Made by a program: the position numbers and the translations under genes | Notes under the pieces: model-generated | Seen by the model: the letters and a program-made list of their open reading frames with translations, nothing else | Told to the model about the DNA's origin: nothing | The model's database searches: none | DNA from: 66-474 sp035281745 | GTDB taxonomy: Bacteria > Pseudomonadota > Gammaproteobacteria > Xanthomonadales > Rhodanobacteraceae | Reading direction: 5' to 3' | Length of the DNA stretch: 64,000 bases | NCBI GenBank assembly: GCA_035281745.1 | Contig: DATEDI010000039.1 | Location: 1-64,000, forward strand | Shown here: positions 1 to 6,927 of the stretch, in pieces | How the letters are laid out: each line of letters starts with the position of its first letter | How positions within the stretch are numbered: the stretch's first letter is position 1

Positions 1-111
1 AAGACGGATGTCTTCGATTACATCGAGCGCTTCTACAATCCGAAACGGCAGCACTCGACGATCGGTTACATCAGCCCCATCCAGTTCGAGCAGCAGATGC
101 AAGCAACTTAA
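1..111 (+). CDS. IS3-family transposase OrfB, C-terminal fragment (partial)
   Basis: The first frame is open from base 1 to TAA at 109-111. It reads KTDVFDYIERFYNPKRQHST followed by IGYISPIQFEQ, the conserved C-terminal end of the IS3-family DDE integrase domain, including the YNxxRxHSxxGYxSPxxFE motif. The function would be strand transfer during IS transposition. Only the last 36 residues are in the window, so integrity of the full gene cannot be judged. Confidence 0.88.
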   Translation, partial: KTDVFDYIERFYNPKRQHSTIGYISPIQFEQQMQAT

Positions 112-141
112 GGTGGTGTCTACGAGACCGGCAGCAGCTCA
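1..141 (+). mobile_element. 3' end of an IS3-family insertion sequence
   Basis: The left edge of the window is the end of an IS3-type element: the last 36 codons of an OrfB transposase (1-111) and about 30 bp of terminal sequence. The terminal segment ends in CTCA near 141, as expected for IS3 ends that finish in CA. The integron array begins a few bases later, so the element inserted into, or next to, a cassette just upstream of its attC site. The exact end and any target duplication cannot be fixed because the other end lies outside the window. Confidence 0.7.
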
Positions 142-145
142 ATTG

Positions 146-203
146 GCCTAACATCTCGGTCAAGCGGACCGCGTTCCGCGGCCGCTTACCTCGGGCGTTA
201 GGT
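146..203 (+). other. attC recombination site 1
   Basis: The inverse core is GCCTAAC (146-152) and the core is GTTAGGT (197-203). The inner arms GGTCAAGCGG and CCGCTTACC pair with one unpaired C, the extrahelical base typical of folded attC sites. The cassette gene this site belonged to is not visible: the IS3 end lies immediately upstream. Confidence 0.82.
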
Positions 204-208
204 GTGCT

Positions 209-508
209 GTGGGAACGAAACTTCCGCCCGAAGATATGGAGCTCTATCGCAGAGTGGACGAGGTCCTGCACTATCGCTGGGACCCGTGCGCAGCTTCGGG
301 CGTCCCGCAAGCTCGTGACGAGTACTATGGCTACTTGCCTTCAATCTTCAGCTTGGTAAAAGGGGGCGCAGATGCACCCACGATCGCTCAGCACTTGGCA
401 ATCATCGAGCGAGACCAAATGGGCTTCCCAGTCGAGGTGGCTTCACTCATCCCAATCGGCGAGCTGCTTGTGGCGTGGCGCGAACATATCGCCGGCCAGC
501 ACACCTAA
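209..508 (+). CDS. Hypothetical cassette protein, 99 aa
   Basis: This is a small soluble protein with no signal peptide or membrane segment. The N-terminal part contains ELYRRVDEVLHYRWDP and ARDEYYGYLP. I recall similar sequences as a recurrent hypothetical family in proteobacterial genomes and integron cassettes, but no function is known to me. The frame opens with GTG at 209, 6 bp after the attC core; an ATG at 236 giving MELYRRVDEV is a credible alternative. The TAA stop (506-508) is part of the next attC inverse core, as is common in cassettes. Confidence 0.72.
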   Translation: MGTKLPPEDMELYRRVDEVLHYRWDPCAASGVPQARDEYYGYLPSIFSLVKGGADAPTIAQHLAIIERDQMGFPVEVASLIPIGELLVAWREHIAGQHT

Positions 509-592
509 CTACTCATTCCAGCGGACGCCGGTCCATCGCTCGCGCTCTTACAAACGTTACGGCGCCGGCGCCGCTAAATTCAGGCGTTAGAT
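503..592 (+). other. attC recombination site 2
   Basis: ACCTAAC (503-509) pairs with GTTAGAT (586-592). This is a long (about 90 bp) site with GCGGACGCCGG and CGGCGCCGCT arms. Its inner sequence is almost the same as sites 3 and 4, indicating one attC lineage within the array. Confidence 0.85.
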
Positions 593-595
593 CAC

Positions 596-916
596 ATGAG
601 ATGCGCGGTCGCAATTCTGGCGGCACTTGCTCTCATCAGCACTGCAGTCTGGTCGTCGCCCGCGCAACATCAGGCCTCAGAGCAAGAGATCTTGGCGGCC
701 GTGAAGCGTCTGTCCACCAACGACTGTGCGCCCCACAACGTTGGGTCGTTACATATTGTGGGCTGCGACTATGCTCCAGCGTTTATACATGGCGAGTGGC
801 AGGTCCTTGTAATTTATGTTCTCGACGAGGGCGGCAAGCGTACACATCCGTCTGGGGGCAACCTTTACATCTTCAACGCAGCCGGTGACTTCATCAAGAT
901 TGTACGTGGCATGTAA
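596..916 (+). CDS. Hypothetical exported cassette protein, 106 aa
   Basis: The N-terminus, MRCAVAILAALALISTAVWS, followed by SPAQ, is a convincing Sec signal peptide. The mature part of about 80 residues has two cysteines (NDCAPHN, VGCDYAP) that could form a disulfide, and a predicted beta-rich end (EWQVLVIYVLDEGG). The function is unknown. ATG lies 3 bp after the attC core, so translation must use cassette-borne or read-through signals. The TAA stop overlaps the next inverse core. It is probably periplasmic or secreted. Confidence 0.75.
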   Translation: MRCAVAILAALALISTAVWSSPAQHQASEQEILAAVKRLSTNDCAPHNVGSLHIVGCDYAPAFIHGEWQVLVIYVLDEGGKRTHPSGGNLYIFNAAGDFIKIVRGM

Positions 917-1003
917 TCTAACTATTCAGTCAAGCGGACGCCGGTCCATCGCTTCTGTTCTTCCAAACGTTGCGGCCGGCGCCGCTTACTTCAGGCGTTA
1001 GGG
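916..1003 (+). other. attC recombination site 3
   Basis: ATCTAAC (916-922) is the inverse core and GTTAGGG (997-1003) the core, with the last base departing from GTTRRRY. The interior shares the GCGGACGCCGGTCCATCGCT segment with sites 2 and 4. It contains CAAGCGG and CCGCTTACT arms. Confidence 0.82.
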
Positions 1004-1006
1004 CGC

Positions 1007-1552
1007 ATGAAATTGCTGGTCGTAATCTTGGCTGTTTTGGTTGCGCACTCCGCGGTTGCTGCGGATGCGTGTAGTTCGCAGCTTCCGAAAGGTTTGCAGG
1101 CTGCGCTTGCGGCAGCTTTCCCAGCGTTTCGCGTTCCCGCGGTCAAAGACAACCTTCCAGAGGACGTGCAATACAATCTAGCTCACTCGGGTAACGGCTG
1201 CCTTGGAGTCTCCGCGGCCGACTTCGACGGCAATGGCATCAAAGATTACGTCGTCATCCTGACAGCGCCACATGGCAGTGGGTGGGCGGTGGTCGTGGCG
1301 CTTTCGCACCAGGCCAAGTGGCAACTTCACAAACTTGCTGCCTCGCAAGATGGTCGGTCAACTCTTTATGTAAGTGCCGAAAGGCCGGGCAAATATGTGC
1401 GTACCGGAGCACTGGATGGGCCACTGGAGCATGGCGAGTTGGCCCAAATGACGTGCCGCAACCCAGTCGCTGCATACGGGGGCATTGAATCATCCGAGGA
1501 GGTTTATTGCTACAAAGGTGGTGCATGGCCGCACGTTTGGATATCCGACTAA
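1007..1552 (+). CDS. Hypothetical exported cassette protein with DxDGNG motif, 181 aa
   Basis: A clear signal peptide (MKLLVVILAVLVAHSAVAAD) precedes a mature domain with four cysteines. The motif DFDGNGIKDYVVIL resembles the calcium-binding DxDGNG loop of FG-GAP/VCBS-type repeats, present once. The function is otherwise unknown; I infer a periplasmic or secreted protein, possibly binding calcium. The ATG is 3 bp after the attC core, and the stop at 1550-1552 lies just before the next site. Confidence 0.75.
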   Translation: MKLLVVILAVLVAHSAVAADACSSQLPKGLQAALAAAFPAFRVPAVKDNLPEDVQYNLAHSGNGCLGVSAADFDGNGIKDYVVILTAPHGSGWAVVVALSHQAKWQLHKLAASQDGRSTLYVSAERPGKYVRTGALDGPLEHGELAQMTCRNPVAAYGGIESSEEVYCYKGGAWPHVWISD

Positions 1553-1556
1553 TGCG

Positions 1557-1646
1557 CCCTAACTACTCATTCCAGCGGACGCCGGTCCATCGCTTGCGCT
1601 CTTACAAACCTTGCGGCGCCGGCGCCGCTAAATTCAGGCGTTAGCT
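1557..1646 (+). other. attC recombination site 4
   Basis: The inverse core is CCCTAAC (1557-1563; first base departs from RYYYAAC) and the core is GTTAGCT (1640-1646). The interior is nearly identical to site 2, including the TTACAAAC segment and the GGCGCCGGCGCCGC palindrome. Confidence 0.83.
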
Positions 1647-1660
1647 TTTCATGGGGGAAC

Positions 1661-2224
1661 ATGAAGCGTCTCATACTGCGACTGCTAAACATCTTTGCAG
1701 TTTTGGCGGCCACTGCATGGCTAGCCAGATCACCGAGTTTTGCTGCCTTGGCCACATTTCTGCCTTTGCTCGCAGCGCTGATCGGCCAAGAAGTGACGGC
1801 ACGCCAACGATCCGGGAACGCAGATGCGGAACTCTTCAAAAAGTTTCTTTCCACACTTCCGTCAAACGGGTGCTTCCTGGACTTCCTAAAAGAGCAGGAT
1901 ATAGGTGCACCTTTTCGAAGAGTCGTTCTAAATGAGATGTACCAGTTCATAGAAAACTGGGGCAACGCGGAGCACGAGTTCAAAAAGAAGAATCTCGAAA
2001 AGAAAAGAAAGCAGCTTTACGACCTAATGGTCGAATTCAGCGGTAAATTGTCTCTCAGCATTTTTCCAGATGGCGACGAATTCTATTCTATGGGTATCAA
2101 TGACTACGAAGAGCGTCCTAACAAGATGCAAAAGCGAGACAATCTTAATAAGATGGCGACAACGTTATATAACTACCATCAAGACTTTGTACGATCTGGC
2201 AGAAAGTGTTTTGTTCAAATCTAA
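1661..2224 (+). CDS. Hypothetical membrane-anchored cassette protein, 187 aa
   Basis: Residues 1-45 hold one long or two short hydrophobic segments (LILRLLNIFAVLAATAWLA, FAALATFLPLLAALIG), followed by a charged, helical cytoplasmic-looking domain with a lysine-rich stretch (EFKKKNLEKKRKQ). The second half is visibly AT-richer than the rest of the window, consistent with foreign origin. GGGGAA 5 bp upstream is a plausible ribosome site. The TAA stop lies inside the next inverse core. No known family is recognised. Confidence 0.72.
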   Translation: MKRLILRLLNIFAVLAATAWLARSPSFAALATFLPLLAALIGQEVTARQRSGNADAELFKKFLSTLPSNGCFLDFLKEQDIGAPFRRVVLNEMYQFIENWGNAEHEFKKKNLEKKRKQLYDLMVEFSGKLSLSIFPDGDEFYSMGINDYEERPNKMQKRDNLNKMATTLYNYHQDFVRSGRKCFVQI

Positions 2225-2290
2225 CTATTCGGTCGACCGGACGCTCACCCCGCTACGCGGGCTGCCGGCGGCTGAGCTCCGGCGTTAGAC
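2219..2290 (+). other. attC recombination site 5
   Basis: ATCTAAC (2219-2225) and GTTAGAC (2284-2290) bound a 72-bp site. The inner arms are GC-rich (CGCTACGCGGGC, GCCGGCGGC) and differ from sites 2-4, so this cassette came from a different attC lineage. Confidence 0.78.
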
Positions 2291-2338
2291 CGCTCGATAA
2301 ATTTTGCAATTGTGTGGTTCAAAAGGCACGGGCCCCCC

Positions 2339-2845
2339 ATGCTCAAGACGCTATGTTTTGCCTGCTCTTTGGCAATATCGACCCTAGTGTTCGCTGGTCA
2401 ATCGCACCCTACGGGGGCAAAGCAAATGCGCATGGGTGTGGCCGAAACGGCCATTCGGTCGGCCAGATCTGCACTTAATGCGGCGCTCACCAATAGAGAT
2501 TTGGAGGTAACCGCCAAGTATTGGCTTCCGGATGTCAGTACCACCGGGGGAGACGGAAGTTTGTGGGTCGGCCGAGACCAGAACGTCAAGGGCTTCACCA
2601 AAATCTTCAACGGCAACAGTTTCGTATCTGGCCGTCGTACGCCGGACAAAATTGAGGTTGCCACGGGCGGCCCAAAGGAAGCGGCGGAAATAGGAATTTG
2701 GGAGTGGCGCGAGCGCATCAAAGGCCAAGTTCTCACATATAGCGGCCGGTATCTCGTGATGTGGCAGCTTGTGAATGGGAAGTGGCGTATTCGCTCCGAG
2801 CTTTATGTAACGACGAGCTGTAGCGGCGGTACCGGCTGTCTATGA
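2339..2845 (+). CDS. Exported SnoaL/DUF4440-like cassette protein, 168 aa
   Basis: The ATG at 2339 gives MLKTLCFACSLAISTLVFAG, a signal peptide; an upstream GTG at 2312 is in frame but would put charged residues before it. The mature domain looks like the NTF2/SnoaL fold: an N-terminal helix (AIRSARSALNAALTNRD), a YWLPDVSTTG segment, a GRDQNVKGF helix, and a C-terminal sheet with YSGRYLVMWQLVNGKWRIRS. DUF4440 members are small ligand-binding or enzyme-like proteins of varied role. The assignment rests on fold pattern only. Confidence 0.7.
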   Translation: MLKTLCFACSLAISTLVFAGQSHPTGAKQMRMGVAETAIRSARSALNAALTNRDLEVTAKYWLPDVSTTGGDGSLWVGRDQNVKGFTKIFNGNSFVSGRRTPDKIEVATGGPKEAAEIGIWEWRERIKGQVLTYSGRYLVMWQLVNGKWRIRSELYVTTSCSGGTGCL

Positions 2846-2862
2846 GCCTGCAACGCCCAGCA

Positions 2863-2921
2863 GTCTAACTAGTCGTCCAAGCGGACGCGCATTAGCGCGC
2901 CGCTTAACTCCAGCGTTAGAT
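2863..2921 (+). other. attC recombination site 6
   Basis: GTCTAAC (2863-2869) pairs with GTTAGAT (2915-2921). The short site has arms CCAAGCGGACGCGC and GCGCGCCGCTTAAC, which fold with an unpaired base. It is similar to site 1 and lies about 18 bp after the preceding stop codon. Confidence 0.84.
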
Positions 2922-2989
2922 TCTGTCTTGTTTGTGATCGAGTGTTTGCAAATGCGGTTTGTTGAGTTCGCGACCTGCGGAGTATTGAC

Positions 2990-3574
2990 ATGACCTATTT
3001 CGAATACTCGGCGATTTACTTCGGCATCATTATTGGCCTCGCGCTGACCAATATTCTCTTCAGCGTCCACAAGCTCATCGAAGCCCGCTCACGGGTGCGC
3101 TGGGGCTGGATGGCGCCCGCTTCCGCCGGTTATGCGGCGACGTTGGCAATCAACGAATTTTGGTACGTTTGGGCTCGTCAACAGGACGTGGGTCACCAGA
3201 CGATCCTGACGTGGTATCCGCTCGCAATCGCCTTTGCGCTGCTATTTTTGATGTGCGCCGCGGCACTTCCAGACGATGCCGCGGATGGCGACGTCGATCT
3301 CGTTGGTTACTACATCGAGAATCGCAAACGCTTCTGGGGCTTCTCTGTTGCCCTGCACGCCCTGAACCTGATTACCTGGACGATCAGCTCATTACTCTCA
3401 GGAGCTACAATGCAATTTGCCCGGGACCATGCGAGTGCAATCCTTGGGAACGCGACCGAGCTGGGCTTGAGCCTGGCGCTCATGTTCACGCGCTCGAAAC
3501 GGTGGCATGCGTTGGTGCTCGCAAGTTTGTGGATATTTACGATATATTATTTTGGCCCAACGTCGCTGAATTGA
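2990..3574 (+). CDS. Hypothetical polytopic membrane cassette protein, 194 aa
   Basis: About five to six hydrophobic segments are visible: IYFGIIIGLALTNILFSV, a segment around WGWMAPASAGYAATLAI, YPLAIAFALLFLMCAAAL, FSVALHALNLITWTI, ATELGLSLALMF and LVLASLWIFTIYYFG. An inner-membrane location follows. No transport or enzyme motif is recognised. Unlike its neighbours, the gene starts about 70 bp downstream of the attC core. That leader (2922-2989) is the longest in the array and could hold a promoter of its own. Confidence 0.72.
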   Translation: MTYFEYSAIYFGIIIGLALTNILFSVHKLIEARSRVRWGWMAPASAGYAATLAINEFWYVWARQQDVGHQTILTWYPLAIAFALLFLMCAAALPDDAADGDVDLVGYYIENRKRFWGFSVALHALNLITWTISSLLSGATMQFARDHASAILGNATELGLSLALMFTRSKRWHALVLASLWIFTIYYFGPTSLN

Positions 3575-3599
3575 TTTCACGGCGTCATCGTGGCACAGC

Positions 3600-3647
3600 A
3601 TCTAACTATGCGGTCAAGCACGGCGCCGCTTACCGCAGGCGTTAGAT
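3600..3647 (+). other. attC recombination site 7 (shortest)
   Basis: ATCTAAC (3600-3606) and GTTAGAT (3641-3647) are perfect complements. Inside, GCGGTCAAGC pairs with GCTTACCGC leaving one unpaired C, and the loop is only a few bases. At 48 bp it is near the minimum for a functional attC. Confidence 0.82.
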
Positions 3648-3662
3648 CGCACAAGAGCCCTT

Positions 3663-3950
3663 ATGCCGACCTATCTCAAGCTGCGGCAGGTCAGTGGCAC
3701 ACCAGAGATGTTCGTAGCCCTTGAGCACGCGACACCCGCACTTCTAGCACGCCTCCCGAAAGAAAGCGTCGCTGACAAGGAACTTTCGACACTGCTCGCG
3801 GGAAACCGGCTCGTGCCTATCGTCCACCAGACCACGTATGAAGCTCTTCGCGAGGTCAGTCCAATGCTTGCGTCAAGAACCGGCCTTGATACCGCGGAAG
3901 ACTCGATGTCAGAAGTAACTGCAAAAATCGCTGAGCTGGTTGCGTCCTAG
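3663..3950 (+). CDS. Hypothetical protein, terminal cassette, 95 aa
   Basis: This is a small soluble, helical protein starting MPTYLKLRQVSGTPEMF, without signal peptide or membrane segment. It begins 15 bp after attC 7. No attC follows its TAG stop within the 60 bp before the next gene, so it is either the last cassette with its site lost, or the first host gene beyond the array. No family is recognised. Confidence 0.65.
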   Translation: MPTYLKLRQVSGTPEMFVALEHATPALLARLPKESVADKELSTLLAGNRLVPIVHQTTYEALREVSPMLASRTGLDTAEDSMSEVTAKIAELVAS

Positions 3951-4009
3951 GGGTGCGCCGTAGCATCAAGCTTGAAGTGCACAAGTGATCGGCACGGGTG
4001 CCGCGTGTT

Positions 4010-4939
4010 CTATTCCGCGGCGGCTGTGCGCCGCCTGCCGATTCCCGCATGCGCAAGCGTGATGACGGCGACGCCGACGAGAATCACCACCATGCCGCCG
4101 ATCTCGGCGGTACCCACGTGTTCGCCGGCGATCAGCGCGCCCAGTAGCACCGCGACCGGCGGGTTCACGTAGGCGTAGCTGGCGGTGAGCGCCGGGCGCG
4201 CATGTTTGATCAGGAACAGGTACGCGGAAAACGCGATGATCGATCCGAATACCGCCAAGTACGCGATCGCCAGGATCGATGCTGCCGGCGGGTGCGCGGG
4301 CAGGCGTTCGCCGGTCAGCCACGCGGTGAACGCCAGCGCGGGCGCGGCGCACAACATTTGCGCGGCGACGTTCATCGGGCCCTCCGGCATGTCCTGGTGG
4401 CGGCTCCAGATGGATCCGAACGCCCATGCGAGTGTCGCCACCAGCAAGGCCGCCGCCGCCCACGGCGCGGCGCGCATCGCGCCGCCGCTGTTCAGGACGA
4501 TCACGCCGACAAAGCCGATCACCAGCCCCGCGATTTCACCGCGGCTTGGGCGCTCGCGGTACGCGAACAGGAACAACGCGATGAAGAGCGGTTCGCTGGC
4601 AATGGCGATCGCGGCGATGCCGGAGGTGACGCTCTGTTCCGCAAAGCACACGAAGCCGTTGCCGAACAGCAGCAGCAACACGCCGGTGATCGCCGCGTTG
4701 CGCCATTGCCGCCGCGTCGGCGGCTTGACGCCGCGCAGGCGCAGCCATCCGTACATCGCGATCCCGGCTGAAAGAAAACGCAAGGCGGCCATCGTGAATG
4801 GCGGAAAGCCGGTCAGGCCGATGCGGATGCCCAGGTAGGTCGAGCCCCAAATCACGTACACCGAAACCAGCGCCAGCGGGATCAGCCAGCGGCGTTCGGG
4901 TGTGGCGTTGACGGCTACGGGGGCGGTGGTGTCGTGCAT
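4010..4939 (-). CDS. yedA: EamA/DMT-family exporter, YedA-like
   Basis: This 309-residue inner-membrane protein has ten predicted helices arranged as two EamA repeats. The first repeat includes YVIWGSTYLGIRIGLTGFPP and the second includes AYLAVFGSIIAFSAYLFLI. The length and the WGSTY motif match the YedA branch of drug/metabolite transporters, which export small metabolites or drugs; the substrate is unknown. It is convergent with the integron array and marks the return to host-type, GC-rich sequence. Confidence 0.85.
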   Translation of the reverse strand: MHDTTAPVAVNATPERRWLIPLALVSVYVIWGSTYLGIRIGLTGFPPFTMAALRFLSAGIAMYGWLRLRGVKPPTRRQWRNAAITGVLLLLFGNGFVCFAEQSVTSGIAAIAIASEPLFIALFLFAYRERPSRGEIAGLVIGFVGVIVLNSGGAMRAAPWAAAALLVATLAWAFGSIWSRHQDMPEGPMNVAAQMLCAAPALAFTAWLTGERLPAHPPAASILAIAYLAVFGSIIAFSAYLFLIKHARPALTASYAYVNPPVAVLLGALIAGEHVGTAEIGGMVVILVGVAVITLAHAGIGRRRTAAAE

Positions 4940-5031
4940 GGCGGGTGAATCCGCATCGGGGTGCGAGGGCTGCTGACCATGTGCGGTTATGACGCAGCAT
5001 GGGCTTGGGCAAGCGGCCAGTACTTGCCTGT

Positions 5032-5427
5032 CTAGAAATCCACTTTTCCGAACCGGGCCAGCCCCTTGTTGTGGCCGGGCGGGTCGAGCACCGACTTGTC
5101 GAGAGGAAGAGGTTCACCAATCCACTGGGCAAGCGTGGTGTGATCGGCAAGATCATCGTCGGTGACCGGATGGACCAGGGAAGTCAGCCCTGAAGCCTTG
5201 AACAGCGGCACGATGCGGGCCAACGCGGATGCGAGGAACTGGACTTCGAACTGGGGTTCGGGATGGGGGCCGACGCCTTGCTGGTGCATCTTGCCGACCA
5301 GTATCAGGCCCGGCAGCAAGTCCATTTCCAGCATGCCTTCGAGGTCCCGGTGCAGGCGCTGCGCGACGGACAAGCTGCCCTCGTCGAAGTAAACATGTGC
5401 ATGGTAGGGAGCGGTGGGCTTGGTCAT
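5032..5427 (-). CDS. DOPA 4,5-dioxygenase family protein
   Basis: The product starts MTKPTAPYHAHVYFD and is 131 residues long; an in-frame upstream extension to 5529 is not conserved-looking. The HAHVYFD motif, a second histidine-rich segment (GPHPEPQFEV) and the late HPVTDDDLADHT segment are typical of the small DOPA 4,5-dioxygenase family. Those metalloenzymes cleave catechol rings; most bacterial members have no proven substrate. It stands alone, with aromatic catabolic genes several kilobases away. Confidence 0.82.
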   Translation of the reverse strand: MTKPTAPYHAHVYFDEGSLSVAQRLHRDLEGMLEMDLLPGLILVGKMHQQGVGPHPEPQFEVQFLASALARIVPLFKASGLTSLVHPVTDDDLADHTTLAQWIGEPLPLDKSVLDPPGHNKGLARFGKVDF

Positions 5428-5601
5428 GACTGGCCTTGGGTCGCGAGTGCCGGGGGCAAGTCGCCGGCGGAAATTTTGCACGGGGCCTGCAAGCAATGAC
5501 GCCTCCGTTCGGGGGAGGCGTGGAAGCATTGTAAGGCCGGCTGGTGTGGGGACGAGGCCTGCCGCGTCATGAAAGTTTCGAGAGCCAGCGTTGAATGTTG
5601 C

Positions 5602-6477
5602 TCAACGTGTGTCGTCGCGACGCTCACGTTCCAGCAGGGTTTGTTTGCGCGCCGCGCCCCAGCGCCAGCCGCCCGGCGCGCCGTCGGCGCGCACCACGCG
5701 ATGGCAGGGCACGATCAGCGCCAGCTTGTTGGCGCCGCAGGCGCGACCGACCGCGCGTGCGGCGTGCGGTTCGCCGATGGCGCGGGCGACTTCGGCGTAG
5801 CTGCGGGTTTCACCCGTGGGAATGCGGGTCAGCGCTTCCCACACGCGCCACTGGAATGCAGTGGCGGTGATATCCAGCGGCGGCAGCGCCTGCGCCGCCG
5901 CGCCGCCGGTGCGGCCGTTGAATTGCCGCGCGACGCGCGCGACTATCGCGGCCAGCCATTCGTCGCGTCCCGCGTCCACGCGCGTCAGCGATGCGCTGGG
6001 GAATTCTCCGCGCAGCGCAGCGACGAGTTCCGCATCGTCGTCGCCCAGCGTGACCGCGCAAAGCCCGCGCGCGGTGGCCGCGACCAGCACCCGCCCCAGC
6101 GGCGAGGCAACCGTGGTGTAGCGGATCGCGATGCCAGCGCCGCCATCGCGGTAGCGTGCGGGCGGCATGCCCAGCAGCCGGTCGGAATGTTCGTACACCC
6201 GGCTGCCGGAGCCGAAGCCGGCGGCGTACACCGCATCGGTGACGTCCGAGCCGCTGCGGAGCGCCTGCTTGAGTTCGTCGAAGCGGCGTGCACGCGCGTA
6301 TTCGGCGGGCGAGACGCCGAAGCGTTTGCGGAAGCTGCGTTGCAGCCAGGCGGGAGAAAGCCCGACCTGGCGGGCGAGCGCATCCAGGGTGGGTGGGCGT
6401 TCGCTGCGATCCAGCAGATCGCGCGCGTGGTCGAGCGGGTCGTGGTGGCTTGCGGTGAAGGCAGGTTTGATGTTCAT
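5602..6477 (-). CDS. AraC-type HTH / O6-alkylguanine-DNA alkyltransferase fusion (Ada-like)
   Basis: The first ~110 residues form an AraC-type helix-turn-helix (PTLDALARQVGLSPAWLQRS ... DVTDAVYAAGFGS). The C-terminal half is a methylated-DNA-protein cysteine methyltransferase with active-site motif IVPCHRVV and the preceding YAEVARAIG winged helix. E. coli Ada has an additional N-terminal zinc/methyl-phosphotriester domain; it is absent here, so this is the shorter HTH-OGT form. Its role is alkylation repair, perhaps with self-sensing of damage. The start MNIKPAF at 6477 is chosen over an upstream in-frame codon. Confidence 0.88.
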   Translation of the reverse strand: MNIKPAFTASHHDPLDHARDLLDRSERPPTLDALARQVGLSPAWLQRSFRKRFGVSPAEYARARRFDELKQALRSGSDVTDAVYAAGFGSGSRVYEHSDRLLGMPPARYRDGGAGIAIRYTTVASPLGRVLVAATARGLCAVTLGDDDAELVAALRGEFPSASLTRVDAGRDEWLAAIVARVARQFNGRTGGAAAQALPPLDITATAFQWRVWEALTRIPTGETRSYAEVARAIGEPHAARAVGRACGANKLALIVPCHRVVRADGAPGGWRWGAARKQTLLERERRDDTR

Positions 6478-6506
6478 GCGCACAGCATGCGCGCCTCGCC
6501 GCACGC

Positions 6507-6791
6507 CTACCATCCGGTTCTTGTCGTGGACGCGTCACCCGACGGAGGCAGCGTGCCCCGCGGCACCACAGTGAACTCGCCTTCGATCACGCCCGGGTCG
6601 GTGCCGCGGCGCCTGCGGTTACGCAGCCAGCCGCGTACCAGCACCGTCAGCGCCGTGGCGACGATGACGGCCGCGCCGACCAGCAGGCCCATCGCGGCCA
6701 GCCCGATCAGCACTACGGTGCCGGCGAGCACCACCAGCGCGCGCAATAGCGGGTGACGAGGCAGGTTGATGAAGAATTCGTGGATACGCAT
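6507..6791 (-). CDS. Small two-helix membrane protein
   Basis: The product has 94 residues starting MRIHEFFINLPRHPLLR. Two adjacent hydrophobic helices (ALVVLAGTVVLIGLAAMGLL, GAAVIVATALTVLVRGW) are followed by an arginine cluster and a short polar tail. The positive residues after the second helix suggest both ends are cytoplasmic. Function unknown. Confidence 0.7.
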   Translation of the reverse strand: MRIHEFFINLPRHPLLRALVVLAGTVVLIGLAAMGLLVGAAVIVATALTVLVRGWLRNRRRRGTDPGVIEGEFTVVPRGTLPPSGDASTTRTGW

Positions 6792-6927
6792 GGTTGGACC
6801 GCGTGGCACAATGACCCTTCAACGATGCGGGCGCGAAGGCGCCGTCACAAGTGCCGGCAGGCATTGCCTGCCGGTGCGTTGAAAAGTGCAGGATTGCACT
6901 TTTTCGATGAACCATCAGGAGTCGTGC

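Larger units (their letters stand above)
142..3950 (+). other. Integron gene-cassette array (distal part)
   Basis: Seven attC-like sites all face the same way and alternate with small plus-strand genes. Each gene begins shortly after the GTTRRRY core of one site, and most end at or inside the RYYYAAC inverse core of the next. Cassette lengths measured core to core are about 389, 411, 643, 644, 631 and 726 bp. The orientation puts attI and the integrase to the left, outside the window. No integrase, resistance gene or toxin-antitoxin pair is recognisable here. The last gene (3663-3950) has no attC behind it and marks the array edge. This fits a sedentary chromosomal integron; a mobile one cannot be excluded from this fragment. 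Confidence 0.85.

Noticed and set aside
475..888. Open frame spanning attC site 2 and the next cassette
   Set aside because: It crosses the recombination site and overlaps the exported protein at 596-916 in another frame; its translation has no family features.
146..3647. Spaced repeats resembling a CRISPR array
   Set aside because: The repeats are imperfect, of 48-90 bp, 390-730 bp apart, and separated by coding genes. Their core sequences and fold fit attC sites.
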